A DNA stretch of 64,000 nucleotides, taken from contig NZ_NFJD01000004.1 in the NCBI RefSeq assembly GCF_002159705.1, forward strand, positions 124,001 to 188,000, given 5' to 3'. The DNA is from Elusimicrobium sp. An273. GTDB lineage: Bacteria; Elusimicrobiota; Elusimicrobia; Elusimicrobiales; Elusimicrobiaceae. Both the position numbers and the translations under genes were made by a program. Within the stretch, counting starts at the first letter, position 1. The number at the start of each line of letters is the position of its first letter. Below are positions 8,101 through 16,795 of this stretch, one piece after another. The notes beneath the pieces were generated by a model. That model was not told the origin of the DNA. It did no database searches and worked only from the letters and a program-made list of their open reading frames with translations.

Positions 8101-8141
8101 TATAATCTATAGTGGTTCCACGCGCGCCCGTACGTACGGGC
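8101..8141 (+). promoter_or_regulatory. Promoter and palindromic leader of the 8168-13183 run
   Basis: A consensus TATAAT at 8101-8106 is followed by a perfect 16-bp palindrome at 8126-8141 (GCCCGTAC twice, inverted). The palindrome ends 26 nt before the ATG at 8168, ahead of AAGGAG. It could be an operator or a leader hairpin. Confidence 0.45.
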
Positions 8142-8167
8142 TATTTCAACACTAAGGAGTCCGGCTT

Positions 8168-8725
8168 ATGAAAAAAATGCTCGGCCTTTTGTTCGTTTCT
8201 TCATTTATTTTGCTGGCGGGATGTCAGGCCCAAAAGGAAGAATCCCCCTATAACCGCACCAACCCCAAACAAGACTATGAACGCCTGCTGCGCACCCATG
8301 TTTTTGCAGCCTGCCAAAACCCGGGCAAACCCTATGCCCTCTATTCGCTGGCTACCCTCAACAAGCGCCCCTCGGATAACGACCCGCGCTATAAAGTAAC
8401 CTTTTTTAACGGGCCGTGTGAAGGCCAAACCGTCTGGACAACGGACGTTTTGTTAAAAACGGCCGCGGTAGGCGCCGAACCCCTGCCCAAGGGAACTGTT
8501 TTGTTGCGCAATTTCTGGAACCCCAAAGATCCGTACGATACCGAAAAAGCCGACCGCTGGCATATTGGCGTAGTCAGCAGCTCCCAGCGGCTGGACAAAG
8601 GCATCGTGGATATGGAATTTCCGCGCGACCGCAACGATTTTATGCCCGCACGCGAAGGCGTTTACCTGCACAACGTGCGCTATATTACAAAACCGGAAGT
8701 AAAAGACGTGCGTACCTTCCTGTAA
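8168..8725 (+). CDS. Predicted lipoprotein, function unknown
   Basis: The 185-residue protein has a lipobox LLAGC at residues 15-19, so it should be lipidated and anchored in an envelope membrane. The mature part is a compact domain with a cysteine in FNGPCEGQ, and Trp-rich segments (DRWHIGVVSSSQRLDKG). No family is recognised. It starts the run that continues with a beta-barrel, a HAMP protein, TolC, a patatin and a TPR lipoprotein, all co-oriented with short gaps. A strong AAGGAG lies upstream. Confidence 0.6.
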   Translation: MKKMLGLLFVSSFILLAGCQAQKEESPYNRTNPKQDYERLLRTHVFAACQNPGKPYALYSLATLNKRPSDNDPRYKVTFFNGPCEGQTVWTTDVLLKTAAVGAEPLPKGTVLLRNFWNPKDPYDTEKADRWHIGVVSSSQRLDKGIVDMEFPRDRNDFMPAREGVYLHNVRYITKPEVKDVRTFL

Positions 8726-8748
8726 GCGTATAAGAAAAGAGGACTTTT

Positions 8749-9474
8749 ATGAACATCAAAAAACTGATTGCGTTAGTATGCTGTGCCTTTTATCCGCTGG
8801 CTTTGCAGGCGGCCCCGGGCGATCCCATCAGCCTGGAAACAATGATTATCGACGTCCCCACCGCCGAAACGTTTGACCGCTACCAGGCTTCTTTTTTAAC
8901 CCGCGCCTACGACCACGGCACCTTGATGGAAAGCATTGATTTCGGCGTCTTCCCGCGCATCAACATCGGCGTCAGCATCGCCGCACACGAACTGGTGGGC
9001 TCTTCCAACGACGTCCGCGTGCTGGATCCGGACTTCCAGGTAAAATGGAAAGTGTACGACGGCAACCTGTACTTGCCGGCCATCGCCATCGGCTACGACG
9101 GCCGCCGCTACGGTTACGGCTATAACGACCAGCGCATCTATACCGATTCCAAAGACTATTTGGACGACCGCAAAGGCGGGTATGTTACCTTTTCGCGCGA
9201 AATTATCGTGCCGGGGTTAAACGCCACGGCCGGGTTGAATTTATCCGACTGGGAAGATTTGTATTGGTTCACCGGCATGTACTATACGCTGGCGGACAAA
9301 GTCAGCTTTTTGGCGGAGTGGGATAATATCCGCAACGTGCGCGACTCCCGTTTAAACATCGGCATGCGTTTTTACCTGCACCCGTCTTTAGCTTTAGACG
9401 GCGCCGTACGGCGCATCGGCCGGGGAGACGAAAGCGAACGGATTTTACAAATCCGCTACGTAACCAATTTCTAA
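8749..9474 (+). CDS. Outer-membrane beta-barrel protein, YjbH-like
   Basis: This 241-residue protein has a signal peptide (cleavage near LQA-AP, about residue 21) and alternating hydrophobic strands ending in the aromatic residue of YVTNF, a typical outer-membrane insertion signal. The pattern of amphipathic strands (IDFGVFPRINIGVSIA, LYLPAIAIGYDGR) resembles YjbH-type or small porin-like barrels. It lies 23 nt after the lipoprotein and 9 nt before the HAMP gene, so it is in the same transcription unit. The substrate is unknown. Confidence 0.6.
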   Translation: MNIKKLIALVCCAFYPLALQAAPGDPISLETMIIDVPTAETFDRYQASFLTRAYDHGTLMESIDFGVFPRINIGVSIAAHELVGSSNDVRVLDPDFQVKWKVYDGNLYLPAIAIGYDGRRYGYGYNDQRIYTDSKDYLDDRKGGYVTFSREIIVPGLNATAGLNLSDWEDLYWFTGMYYTLADKVSFLAEWDNIRNVRDSRLNIGMRFYLHPSLALDGAVRRIGRGDESERILQIRYVTNF

Positions 9475-9483
9475 GAGGTTTTT

Positions 9484-9945
9484 ATGAGCCAACCGCAATT
9501 GCAGCAACAGCCGCCGCAGTTTAAAAGACGGACGATTTTTATTAAAAAAAATCTCCAAATCCGCTATATGATGCTGATGATTATGAGCGTTTTGTGCGGA
9601 CTGGCGATTATGACGTTTGAACTGACGGCCACCCTAAATGACCTGTTTGACACCTACCCCGTTTTGGTACAGCCCATTTACGACGAATTTTTACCGATTG
9701 CCGCCGGATTTTTCTACAAAATTGCCATTTACCTGCTGTTTGTAGTCATTATTTCCGCCATTTTATCCCACAAAATGGCCGGGCCGGTATACCGCTTTGA
9801 ACAAACCTGCAAAGCCATTGCCAAAGGGGATTTTTCCCAGCGCGTTCACCTGCGCAAAGGCGACCAGCTGATAGAACTGCAGGATGAGTTTAACAAAATG
9901 ATGGACCGCGTGGAAGCGGAAATCCATAAAAACAAACAACCTTAA
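9484..9945 (+). CDS. Two-TM membrane protein with a HAMP domain and no output domain
   Basis: The 153-residue protein has two transmembrane helices (about residues 22-45 and 72-97) around a short periplasmic loop. A HAMP domain then begins at MAGPVYRFEQTCKAIAKGDF and includes RVHLRKGDQLIELQDEFNKM. The protein stops right after HAMP, so no kinase, cyclase or methyl-accepting domain is attached. It may pass a conformational signal to a separate partner or be a remnant of a sensor. GAGGTTTTT precedes the ATG and it is cotranscribed with the barrel gene and tolC. Confidence 0.7.
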   Translation: MSQPQLQQQPPQFKRRTIFIKKNLQIRYMMLMIMSVLCGLAIMTFELTATLNDLFDTYPVLVQPIYDEFLPIAAGFFYKIAIYLLFVVIISAILSHKMAGPVYRFEQTCKAIAKGDFSQRVHLRKGDQLIELQDEFNKMMDRVEAEIHKNKQP

Positions 9946-9955
9946 CGGGGGTCTC

Positions 9956-11257
9956 ATGAAAAAACTAGGAGCGTTTTTGCTGGCGGCACTCTTTTTGGCG
10001 CCGGCCGCTTTTGCACAGAAAGAGTACGGACTCAAATTTTCCAGCTTAATGAACGACAACCTTACCTTGGAAAACGCCATCCGGCTGGGGCTGGAAAACA
10101 ATTCGGATTTTCTTACCGCCAAGCAAGACATCATCATTGCGGAACAAAAAGTAAGCGAGGCCAAATTCCGCTACCTGCCGCAATTTTCCCTGCAGGGAAC
10201 GGCCACTTGGTACGATCTGGACTATCCGATGGTATTGCCCGATTCGGTAGCCAACCGCTTTCTGCCCGGCAACGGCCTCTATGGCGACAAAGACCAATTC
10301 TACGGCGTAGGCATTACCGCCACGCAATACCTGTATTCCGGCGGGCGGATTAACGGCACGCTTAAAATGGCCCGCGCCAATTTAAAACAGGTGCAAAGCC
10401 GGTATGAAATCGTCAAAAACCAAGTGGTGCTCAACATTAAAAAAGCCTTTGCCCAACTGCTCTATGCCCAGTACAACGTCAAACTGACGCAGGAAATTTT
10501 GGATCTGGCCGAAACCTGGTACGCCCGCCCTTCCGGCGACTTATGGACAAAAGTGCGCATCCGCGCGCTATTGGCCGATTTAAAAAGCTCCCGCAACCAA
10601 GCCGCCAGCGAACTCAAAAAGGCCCAGCTCAACATGCTGATCCAACTGAACAAAGAACTCAACTCCCGCATTACCATTACCGGCGACTTTGAACCCGTCA
10701 AAACCGACTGGGATTTGCCGCACATGAGCCTGTGGGCCATGGAATTTCGCCCGGAATTAAAATCCGCCATTTACGCGTTGGAAGCGGACAACATCGCCAT
10801 TGATTTGGCCTTGTCCAAACGCTACCCGGACGTGATTTTAAACGCGTCTTACGAACAGCTGGGCGTGAATGATTTAGACGACGTCAATAAACAGGTTTCG
10901 CTGGCGGTGCGCCTGCCGATTCCGTACAATTTTTCCGAACAAATCGCCGAGAAAAAAGCCAGCCAGCAAAAAAGCGCCCTGCGCCGCGCGGCCATTGAAG
11001 ACAAAATCCGCGTGCAGGTGGCGGAAAGCTTTGAAAATATGCTTTTCTGGCAGAATGAAGTGCTCGACCGCCAGCTTGCCTACAAAGAACTGAACGATTT
11101 AATGGAACAGGCCGCCAAAGATAAACCCAAAACGGGCACGGCTCCCTTGGAAGCCTTGCAAGATTATCTGAAGTCGGCCCAAGGCTACTTTCAAGCCATA
11201 CGCAACAACCATACGGCAAAAGCCGAATTGGAATGGGCCATTGGCCAGGATTTATAA
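9956..11257 (+). CDS. TolC-family outer-membrane efflux protein
   Basis: The 433 residues begin with a signal peptide (cleavage after AAFA-QK). Two repeated helical halves of the OEP/TolC type follow (LTLENAIRLGLENNSDFLTAKQDI; the second half around LDLALSKRYPDVILNASYEQLG). Such proteins form trimeric outer-membrane channels joined to inner-membrane pumps. No membrane-fusion protein or pump is encoded next to it here, so its partner lies elsewhere. The stop overlaps the start of the patatin gene as TAATG. Confidence 0.85.
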   Translation: MKKLGAFLLAALFLAPAAFAQKEYGLKFSSLMNDNLTLENAIRLGLENNSDFLTAKQDIIIAEQKVSEAKFRYLPQFSLQGTATWYDLDYPMVLPDSVANRFLPGNGLYGDKDQFYGVGITATQYLYSGGRINGTLKMARANLKQVQSRYEIVKNQVVLNIKKAFAQLLYAQYNVKLTQEILDLAETWYARPSGDLWTKVRIRALLADLKSSRNQAASELKKAQLNMLIQLNKELNSRITITGDFEPVKTDWDLPHMSLWAMEFRPELKSAIYALEADNIAIDLALSKRYPDVILNASYEQLGVNDLDDVNKQVSLAVRLPIPYNFSEQIAEKKASQQKSALRRAAIEDKIRVQVAESFENMLFWQNEVLDRQLAYKELNDLMEQAAKDKPKTGTAPLEALQDYLKSAQGYFQAIRNNHTAKAELEWAIGQDL

Positions 11258-12219
11258 TGCATACTCTTTTGCGCCGGATGTTTTACGCGGTTTTAATGGG
11301 GCTGATCTTCGCCTGCCCGGCGGGAGCTTTACCCATTCAAACCGATGACGAAATCCTGCGCGATTTTATGTGGAGCCGTTTTACTTCGCTTCCCCAGCAG
11401 CAGCGCCCCAAAATCGGGCTTGCGCTCTCGGCCGGCGGGGTGCGCGGCTTTGCCCATGTGGGCGTGCTGGAAGTGCTGGACAATGCCGGCGTGCCCATTG
11501 ACATGCTGGCCGGCACCTCGATGGGGTCGGTGGTGGGGTCGCTGTACGCGGCGGGCCTGCCGACGGAAAAACTTTGGGAAATCAGCGACCATATGTCGTT
11601 TGAGCAAATTACGCCGGATTTTAACGTCATGGGTCTTTTCCGCTTTTTGTTTGCGCAAAAACTTCCTTCGTCGGCCAACCTCGTCAATTTTTTCCACGAG
11701 CAAATAGGCGACATGCGTTTTGAAGATTTAAAAACCCCTTTCACCTGCTCGGCCATGGACATTAAAACCGGCGAACGCGTGGTATTTAATTCCGGCCCGC
11801 TGGCCATTGCCGTGCGCGCCAGTATGAATATCCCCGGCGTGTTTGAGCCCGTGCAGTACCGCCACCGGGCCTTGGTGGACGGAGCGGTGGTGGATTATCT
11901 GCCGGTGGAATCGGTTAAATTAATGGGGGCGGACTACATCATCGCTTCCGTTACCCCGCCGGATTTTGCCTCCACGACGCCGCAGTCGGTCGCCGCGTAT
12001 TTACTGCGCGTGGGCGACGTGCGCGGCGCGGCGATGATTGAAGAATCTTCGCAAAAAGCCAATTTTGTACTGACCAACCGCGTCTTGGATACCGGCACCC
12101 TGGAACTGGACAAACTGCACAAAGCGGGCGAAGTGGGCATTAAAGAAGCCAACCGCCATTTAGGAGAATTGCAGGAAGACATCCTGCTTTTTACATTGCC
12201 TTATGTATTTAAACCGTAA
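11257..12219 (+). CDS. Secreted patatin-like phospholipase
   Basis: This 320-residue protein starts at the ATG in the TAATG overlap, with AGGA just upstream. An earlier ATG at 11233 lies inside tolC and would add residues before the signal peptide. After the signal peptide comes a patatin domain with an oxyanion loop (GLALSAGGVRGFAHVG), a nucleophile elbow (GTSMGS) and the catalytic Asp in VDGAVVDYLP. It is expected to be a serine lipase acting on phospholipids in the periplasm or outer membrane. It is smaller than PlpD-type proteins and has no C-terminal barrel. Confidence 0.85.
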   Translation: MHTLLRRMFYAVLMGLIFACPAGALPIQTDDEILRDFMWSRFTSLPQQQRPKIGLALSAGGVRGFAHVGVLEVLDNAGVPIDMLAGTSMGSVVGSLYAAGLPTEKLWEISDHMSFEQITPDFNVMGLFRFLFAQKLPSSANLVNFFHEQIGDMRFEDLKTPFTCSAMDIKTGERVVFNSGPLAIAVRASMNIPGVFEPVQYRHRALVDGAVVDYLPVESVKLMGADYIIASVTPPDFASTTPQSVAAYLLRVGDVRGAAMIEESSQKANFVLTNRVLDTGTLELDKLHKAGEVGIKEANRHLGELQEDILLFTLPYVFKP

Positions 12220-13183
12220 CGTCATTCTTTTGGTAACGGGCCTTCTTTTCTTGGGCGGCTGTTCGGCCACCCAAACGGGCATTTTGGGCTTGGCCCCGGC
12301 GGGAGACCGCAAAGAATACGTCCAAGCGCGCGATTTGTATTCCGCCGGCAACTATCCCGAGGCCATTAGGCACCTGTCGGATTATATTTACAAAACCAAA
12401 AACGTCAAACGCCGCGAAGCGCGCGCCTACCGCCTGCTGGGGATGAGCTACGAACAGCTGGGGCAATTAAGCAAAGCGCTGGAAGTGTATTTGGAAGCGT
12501 TGGAATTTCACCCGTCCAATGTGCCGCTTTTATTGGCGGCAGCCAGCCTGTACCAGCGGACGGATTTAACCGACCGCTCCATTGAACTTTACGAACAAGT
12601 TTTAGCGTTAGAGCCCAATAATTTGGAAGCCCTCAGCGGGCAAGGCGCCAATTACAGCAAAATGGGGTTTTATTCCAAAGCCCGTTCGTTTTACGATAAA
12701 TTTTTTGAGCTGAACCCGTCGGCCGCGCCCATCTACCGCGCCCGCTATGCCGAAACTTTCCTGCGCCAGCGCAATTATAAAGACGCATTCACCCACATCA
12801 CCATGGCGCTTGCGGAAGATAATTCCTCGGCCGATTTTTGGCTGCTCAGCGCCAAAGCGGCCCGCGGCTTAGGCCGCCCTCAGGAAGCGCTGGCCAACCT
12901 GGAGGCCGCGCTGTTGCTGGCCCCCCAGCGCCGGGATTTGCTGGCCAACAAAGCCCTTTGGCTCTACGAAGCCGGCCGGTATGAGGCCTCCGCCCAAACG
13001 GCCCGCCAACTCCTCACGCAATACCCCGAAAATCAACTGGCCGTGCTCATTTTGGCCATGGATGCTTACTACCTAGGCGACAAAAAAGAAAGCCGCCGCC
13101 TGATGCAGCGGGCGTTTAAAGAAGATTCGGACTCGTTTACCGGCCAGGTAGCCGGGAAATTGCTTAAACAGCTGCGCTTTTAA
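12203..13183 (+). CDS. TPR-repeat lipoprotein
   Basis: The 326-residue protein has a lipobox (LFLGGC) near residue 17 and then about six to seven tetratricopeptide repeats (for example YSAGNYPEAIRHLSDYIYKT, LGQLSKALEVYLEALEFHPS). It overlaps the patatin gene by 17 nt, so translation is probably coupled. TPR lipoproteins usually serve as scaffolds for envelope complexes. The partner is unknown, though the neighbours suggest an outer-membrane or lipid-related role. Confidence 0.75.
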   Translation: MYLNRNVILLVTGLLFLGGCSATQTGILGLAPAGDRKEYVQARDLYSAGNYPEAIRHLSDYIYKTKNVKRREARAYRLLGMSYEQLGQLSKALEVYLEALEFHPSNVPLLLAAASLYQRTDLTDRSIELYEQVLALEPNNLEALSGQGANYSKMGFYSKARSFYDKFFELNPSAAPIYRARYAETFLRQRNYKDAFTHITMALAEDNSSADFWLLSAKAARGLGRPQEALANLEAALLLAPQRRDLLANKALWLYEAGRYEASAQTARQLLTQYPENQLAVLILAMDAYYLGDKKESRRLMQRAFKEDSDSFTGQVAGKLLKQLRF

Positions 13184-13194
13184 TGTAATTTTTC

Positions 13195-13232
13195 TCTAAA
13201 AAACCCCGTTCAAAAGAACGGGGTTTTTGTTA
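13195..13232. terminator. Bidirectional terminator
   Basis: The stem AACCCCGTTC / GAACGGGGTT has A-runs before it and TTTTTG after it. It separates the plus-strand run from the minus-strand TldD/TldE pair. Confidence 0.85.
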
Positions 13233-14882
13233 AGGTTTGGGAATAAACGGTTTGCGATCCGGTTTTTTATCATCGGGCATCAGTTCAATTTCATCCACCA
13301 GCAAAGAAGGCGTAATTAAAGAATAGTCTCTGGAATCGGGGTCGTAGGGATAAAAGACTTCTTCATCGGAGCCCGCCGCCAAAATATCCCGCAGCGACCG
13401 GGTGGTTTTATCTTCCACTTTGATGCCGAACACCGGTTCTTTGTGCCCGTCCTTGGTGTAAATGCGCTCGGCTAAATTTACCGAAGCCTCGCCGTCTTCC
13501 CAGCCGGGAAATTCTTTTAAGATATAGCAATACTCCAAATCCAGTTCGCGGCAGCGTTCCAAGAGCTTTTGTTCCATTTCCAGGGCAGAGAGCGGATGTT
13601 TAGGCTTTATCCACACATTGGAAAGCGCTTCCCGCGGCAAGGTATAGGCGGACATGCGCGCATGTCCATTGCTCTTGCGGCCTTGCTCCGTACTGCGGCG
13701 CGAAAGCGGCAGCTGCTGCAGCCGCCCGGCGGAAACAACCGTCAAATCCTGCGCTTTTACCCCTTCGTCATCCACCGGCATAAACCCCGCCAGCGGCAGG
13801 CCTTTATAGGTGCGCAGGGAAGGCTTGTCATACACCTCTACCACATTGCTCATAATCCGCATGCCTTGTTTGTTGCGAAAGGAACCGGCCGTCGCGTCGT
13901 TTTCGCTGGCCGAAGACAAAAGCGGCTCTATGTTGCGCAGATTGGCTACCAGCAATTCGTTCAAAAAGTCCGCCGCCGCGGCCGGCATCAGCAGTACCGG
14001 CCCCAAATACGGTTCCGGCTTTTGGGCCTTATATACGCCTTGCGCGTCCGCCAATAGCTGCCGGGTCGCGTCCATTAAAGCGTTCTCCTGCCACGAATGG
14101 TCGGCCGGCAAATAAATCTTGCGGGAAATTTTTTCTTTATACCCCTCCCGGTTGCGCAGGCTGGCGGAAAGAGTTACAAACGAGCCGGGCAGGGCATATT
14201 GGTAGAAGCCGCCGTTGCTGTTTAAATAGTACAAATCCCGTTGAATCAGGCACATCTGGGCGGAAAAATCTTCCAGATACGGGACGTCTTTTCCCTGGGC
14301 GGATAATTTTTCAACCAACCGGGCCATTTGCGCATGCGGCACGGCGGGAAAAGGCGAAATCTCCTCCGCAAACGACCCTTGCGGGGCGGAAGCAAAGTCG
14401 GGCTCGGTTTTGGAAATGTTCTTCTGTCGTTTGTACGCCTGTTTCTTTTCAAACCGATCCAACGCATTAACGTACCCGCTGTCCGTCAGTTTCCAAAACG
14501 CCCGGCGGATGCCCCAGTAGCTGTTGGGTACATCGTATGCTTTTTCGGGATCATACGAAGACGAAAGGGAGTTGACAAAGCCCATGCTGTCGCTTTTGGG
14601 CGTACCGGCCGAAAGCACCGCACCGGCCATCAGGCTCCAATAAGGCTGCGTGTCGTTTTCCGTCAATTTGCCAAGCGAGGCGGACGAACAAGCGTTAGAC
14701 ATATACCGCAGCCGATAGGCCAAATAATACGGTTTGGGGCTTCCCTTCACGCGCAGTTGGGAAAGGGAGCGCTTCATTTCATCCTGCATGGCGCGGAAAT
14801 ACATATTATCCGGCACGTCCGCCGCGGCGGCCGTGCAAAACCCGCCCCAGAAGAATACGAACAGAAAGACAAATTTTTTCAT
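13230..14882 (-). CDS. Exported PmbA/TldE-like protein lacking the zinc site
   Basis: This 550-residue protein has a signal peptide (cleavage near AAA-ADV). Its layout matches the next gene upstream, including the TldD/PmbA-type GLPLAGFMPVDDEGVKAQDLTVV strand region. The HExxxH motif is replaced by DFLNELL, and the C-terminal cysteine ligand is missing at the matching place (PSLLVDEIEL). It is therefore probably a non-catalytic partner, as TldE is to TldD. It overlaps the tldD-like gene by 4 nt (ATGA), a strong sign of a complex. Confidence 0.75.
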   Translation of the reverse strand: MKKFVFLFVFFWGGFCTAAAADVPDNMYFRAMQDEMKRSLSQLRVKGSPKPYYLAYRLRYMSNACSSASLGKLTENDTQPYWSLMAGAVLSAGTPKSDSMGFVNSLSSSYDPEKAYDVPNSYWGIRRAFWKLTDSGYVNALDRFEKKQAYKRQKNISKTEPDFASAPQGSFAEEISPFPAVPHAQMARLVEKLSAQGKDVPYLEDFSAQMCLIQRDLYYLNSNGGFYQYALPGSFVTLSASLRNREGYKEKISRKIYLPADHSWQENALMDATRQLLADAQGVYKAQKPEPYLGPVLLMPAAAADFLNELLVANLRNIEPLLSSASENDATAGSFRNKQGMRIMSNVVEVYDKPSLRTYKGLPLAGFMPVDDEGVKAQDLTVVSAGRLQQLPLSRRSTEQGRKSNGHARMSAYTLPREALSNVWIKPKHPLSALEMEQKLLERCRELDLEYCYILKEFPGWEDGEASVNLAERIYTKDGHKEPVFGIKVEDKTTRSLRDILAAGSDEEVFYPYDPDSRDYSLITPSLLVDEIELMPDDKKPDRKPFIPKP

Positions 14883-16579
14883 TTCTTTTTCCCCTTTTTC
14901 TCGGCCGAAGGCGGCACCAGCACCGGCGGCTTTAAATTGCTCTTGCCGGTTTTTTCAATTTCCAGCGATTCCAACAGCACGCTCGGAGCAATGGCCGACA
15001 CCGGCACCCAGCCCGATTCCGCCCCGCAGGTGCCGTTGAACACGGCGTAATCATCCGCCGCCGCCAACACTTTATTAAAGCTGACCAGCGGCGTGCCCAC
15101 CATATCCGCCCCGCGCACCAGTTCTTTGCGCCCGTCGGGATAGATGCGGTATACCAGTGTGGGCTGCAATTTAAACGCCTGTGGCGAATAGGTGCCCGTC
15201 TGCGTAAACCCGCCGGACAAGTCTTCAATAATAAATCCGTACGGCTTGCCCTGCCGCTTGATTTCGCTTAACAGCTGTTTTTCCAGTTGTTCATACGAAA
15301 CCGTCTGCCGGGCCATAACGCGCGTATTGCCCATTCGGGCCACCGGGCGGTAGCCGGTGGAACGGCGGCCGTGCCCGTTGGACACGGAAAACCCTTTAAT
15401 GGGGCTGCTGTGCATGAGGAAATTTTTTAATATCCCGTCCTGCACAATATAGACCGGCTGGGATTTGACCCCTTCATCATCGTATTCATAAAATCCGCGC
15501 AGGGGAATGCCGTTAAAATAAGCCAGGGTCGGGTCGTCCACGATCGTAAGCAAGGGCGAAACCACCGGCTGGCCCACTTTGTCGGTAAACGTTTTGCCGA
15601 AGGAGTCGTCTTTTTGGCGGTGGCCTTCCACCCGGTGCCCCAGCACTTCGTGCACAAAAACGGCCATGGCGCGGTTTTTTAAAATGGCCGGCGCCGTCAT
15701 CGGCTCGGCCTCCGGGGCGCGGCTCAGCGCCTCCAGCTCCAAAATAGATTGTTTTACCGCCGCCAGGAAGGTTTCTTCATCGGGCAGTTCGCTTGCTTTC
15801 AGCACATCATAGCTTTGGCTGCGGTTTAACTGCAGGCCGTCGGCCGTTTTGCCGTACAGCTCATACCCCAGCCGGGCATACGCAAAGGGCGTTTTAAGGC
15901 GCGAGCCTACGGAATCCACAAAATACCGGTTGCCTTCCTGCGTGCTGAAATAAAAAGTGCTCTCCAACACAAAATCTTTCCCCTGCACCAGTTCAGACGC
16001 TTTCAGCAACAGCGCCCGCAGGCGCTCCCAGTCAAACGAAAGCGGCTCTTCTTCCCGGCAGTAGGTTGCTTCGGGCGGGAAAACGAAATCGTTGGAATCG
16101 TCGGTACGTTTGGAAGAATTGATACTGTCTATTTGTACGCGGCTGAAATCCTTTTGGGCTTGTTCCGCCGCCTGTTGGGTGGCGCGCCACACGGCGGTTT
16201 CAAACGCGCGGGGATCCCCCTGCCAATCCGGCAGTGTGGTGGCGGGGATATAAAAATTGTCATAATCCGATTTTAAGGTGCGGGTATTGTCCATTTTCGG
16301 GCTGCCGGCCCGGGCGGCAATTTGCAGCCGGCGGCTGGGGATTTCCCCCTCCCAAGACACTCCCCCTTCGGCCACTTCCAAACTGTTTTTGGTTTCCTCC
16401 GTATAGGTATAGGAAAGGTAGTAAATAGGCGGTTTTTGTTTTTTAAACGTTTTGATACCGCGCGCCAGCTCGGCCTCCAATAGCTGCACAGGCCGCTGGT
16501 CTTCTATATTGCACAGGGGCTGCGCCTGCAGGGAACACGCCAAAAATACCCCTAACATCATCAAAAAGAAATGTTTCAT
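14879..16579 (-). CDS. Exported TldD-like metalloprotease
   Basis: The 566-residue protein has a signal peptide (cleavage near LQA-QP, about residue 20). The TldD domain carries the zinc motif HEVLGH at residues 310-315 (HExxxH) and the third ligand, a cysteine at about residue 518 (GTCGAESGWVPVSAIAPS). TldD/TldE pairs degrade unfolded or modified peptides and are normally cytoplasmic. Here both partners carry export signals, so the enzyme should act in the periplasm or outside. AAGGAGG precedes the ATG, with a TATGAT -10 box about 25 nt upstream. Confidence 0.85.
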   Translation of the reverse strand: MKHFFLMMLGVFLACSLQAQPLCNIEDQRPVQLLEAELARGIKTFKKQKPPIYYLSYTYTEETKNSLEVAEGGVSWEGEIPSRRLQIAARAGSPKMDNTRTLKSDYDNFYIPATTLPDWQGDPRAFETAVWRATQQAAEQAQKDFSRVQIDSINSSKRTDDSNDFVFPPEATYCREEEPLSFDWERLRALLLKASELVQGKDFVLESTFYFSTQEGNRYFVDSVGSRLKTPFAYARLGYELYGKTADGLQLNRSQSYDVLKASELPDEETFLAAVKQSILELEALSRAPEAEPMTAPAILKNRAMAVFVHEVLGHRVEGHRQKDDSFGKTFTDKVGQPVVSPLLTIVDDPTLAYFNGIPLRGFYEYDDEGVKSQPVYIVQDGILKNFLMHSSPIKGFSVSNGHGRRSTGYRPVARMGNTRVMARQTVSYEQLEKQLLSEIKRQGKPYGFIIEDLSGGFTQTGTYSPQAFKLQPTLVYRIYPDGRKELVRGADMVGTPLVSFNKVLAAADDYAVFNGTCGAESGWVPVSAIAPSVLLESLEIEKTGKSNLKPPVLVPPSAEKKGKKK

Positions 16580-16643
16580 CCGTCCTCCTTCTTGTTTATT
16601 TTATCATAAAGCGGTTGGGAACTAAATGTAAAAAATGGTAAGA

Positions 16644-16649
16644 TATACT
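16644..16649 (+). promoter_or_regulatory. -10 box of the tRNA-Thr gene
   Basis: TATACT lies 10 nt before the tRNA 5' end. No -35 box is clear at 17 nt. Confidence 0.4.
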
Positions 16650-16659
16650 AGGTTTTAAT

Positions 16660-16732
16660 GCCGAGGTAGCTCAACTGGCAGAGCAACGGTTTTGTAAACC
16701 GTAGGTTGTGGGTTCGATTCCCATCCTCGGCT
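16660..16732 (+). tRNA. tRNA-Thr (anticodon TGT)
   Basis: A complete cloverleaf is visible: acceptor GCCGAGG/CCTCGGC, anticodon stem ACGGT/ACCGT with loop TTTGTAA (anticodon TGT), and T-arm GTGGGTTCGATTCCCAT. The discriminator is T and CCA is not encoded. Confidence 0.93.
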
Positions 16733-16737
16733 GGAAT

Positions 16738-16760
16738 TTCCGCCCGCGGGCGGATTTTAT
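16738..16760 (+). terminator. Terminator after tRNA-Thr
   Basis: The short stem TCCGCCC / GGGCGGA is followed by TTTTATTT, 6 nt after the tRNA. It lies 36 nt before the terC start, so terC may rely on readthrough or an unseen promoter. Confidence 0.6.
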
Positions 16761-16795
16761 TTGCCTGGCTGTATATCCCTACTTAAGGAGTAAGA

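Noticed and set aside
16738-16795. yybP-ykoY manganese riboswitch before terC
   Set aside because: The space after the tRNA is under 60 nt, and it contains a short terminator instead of the required two-armed fold.
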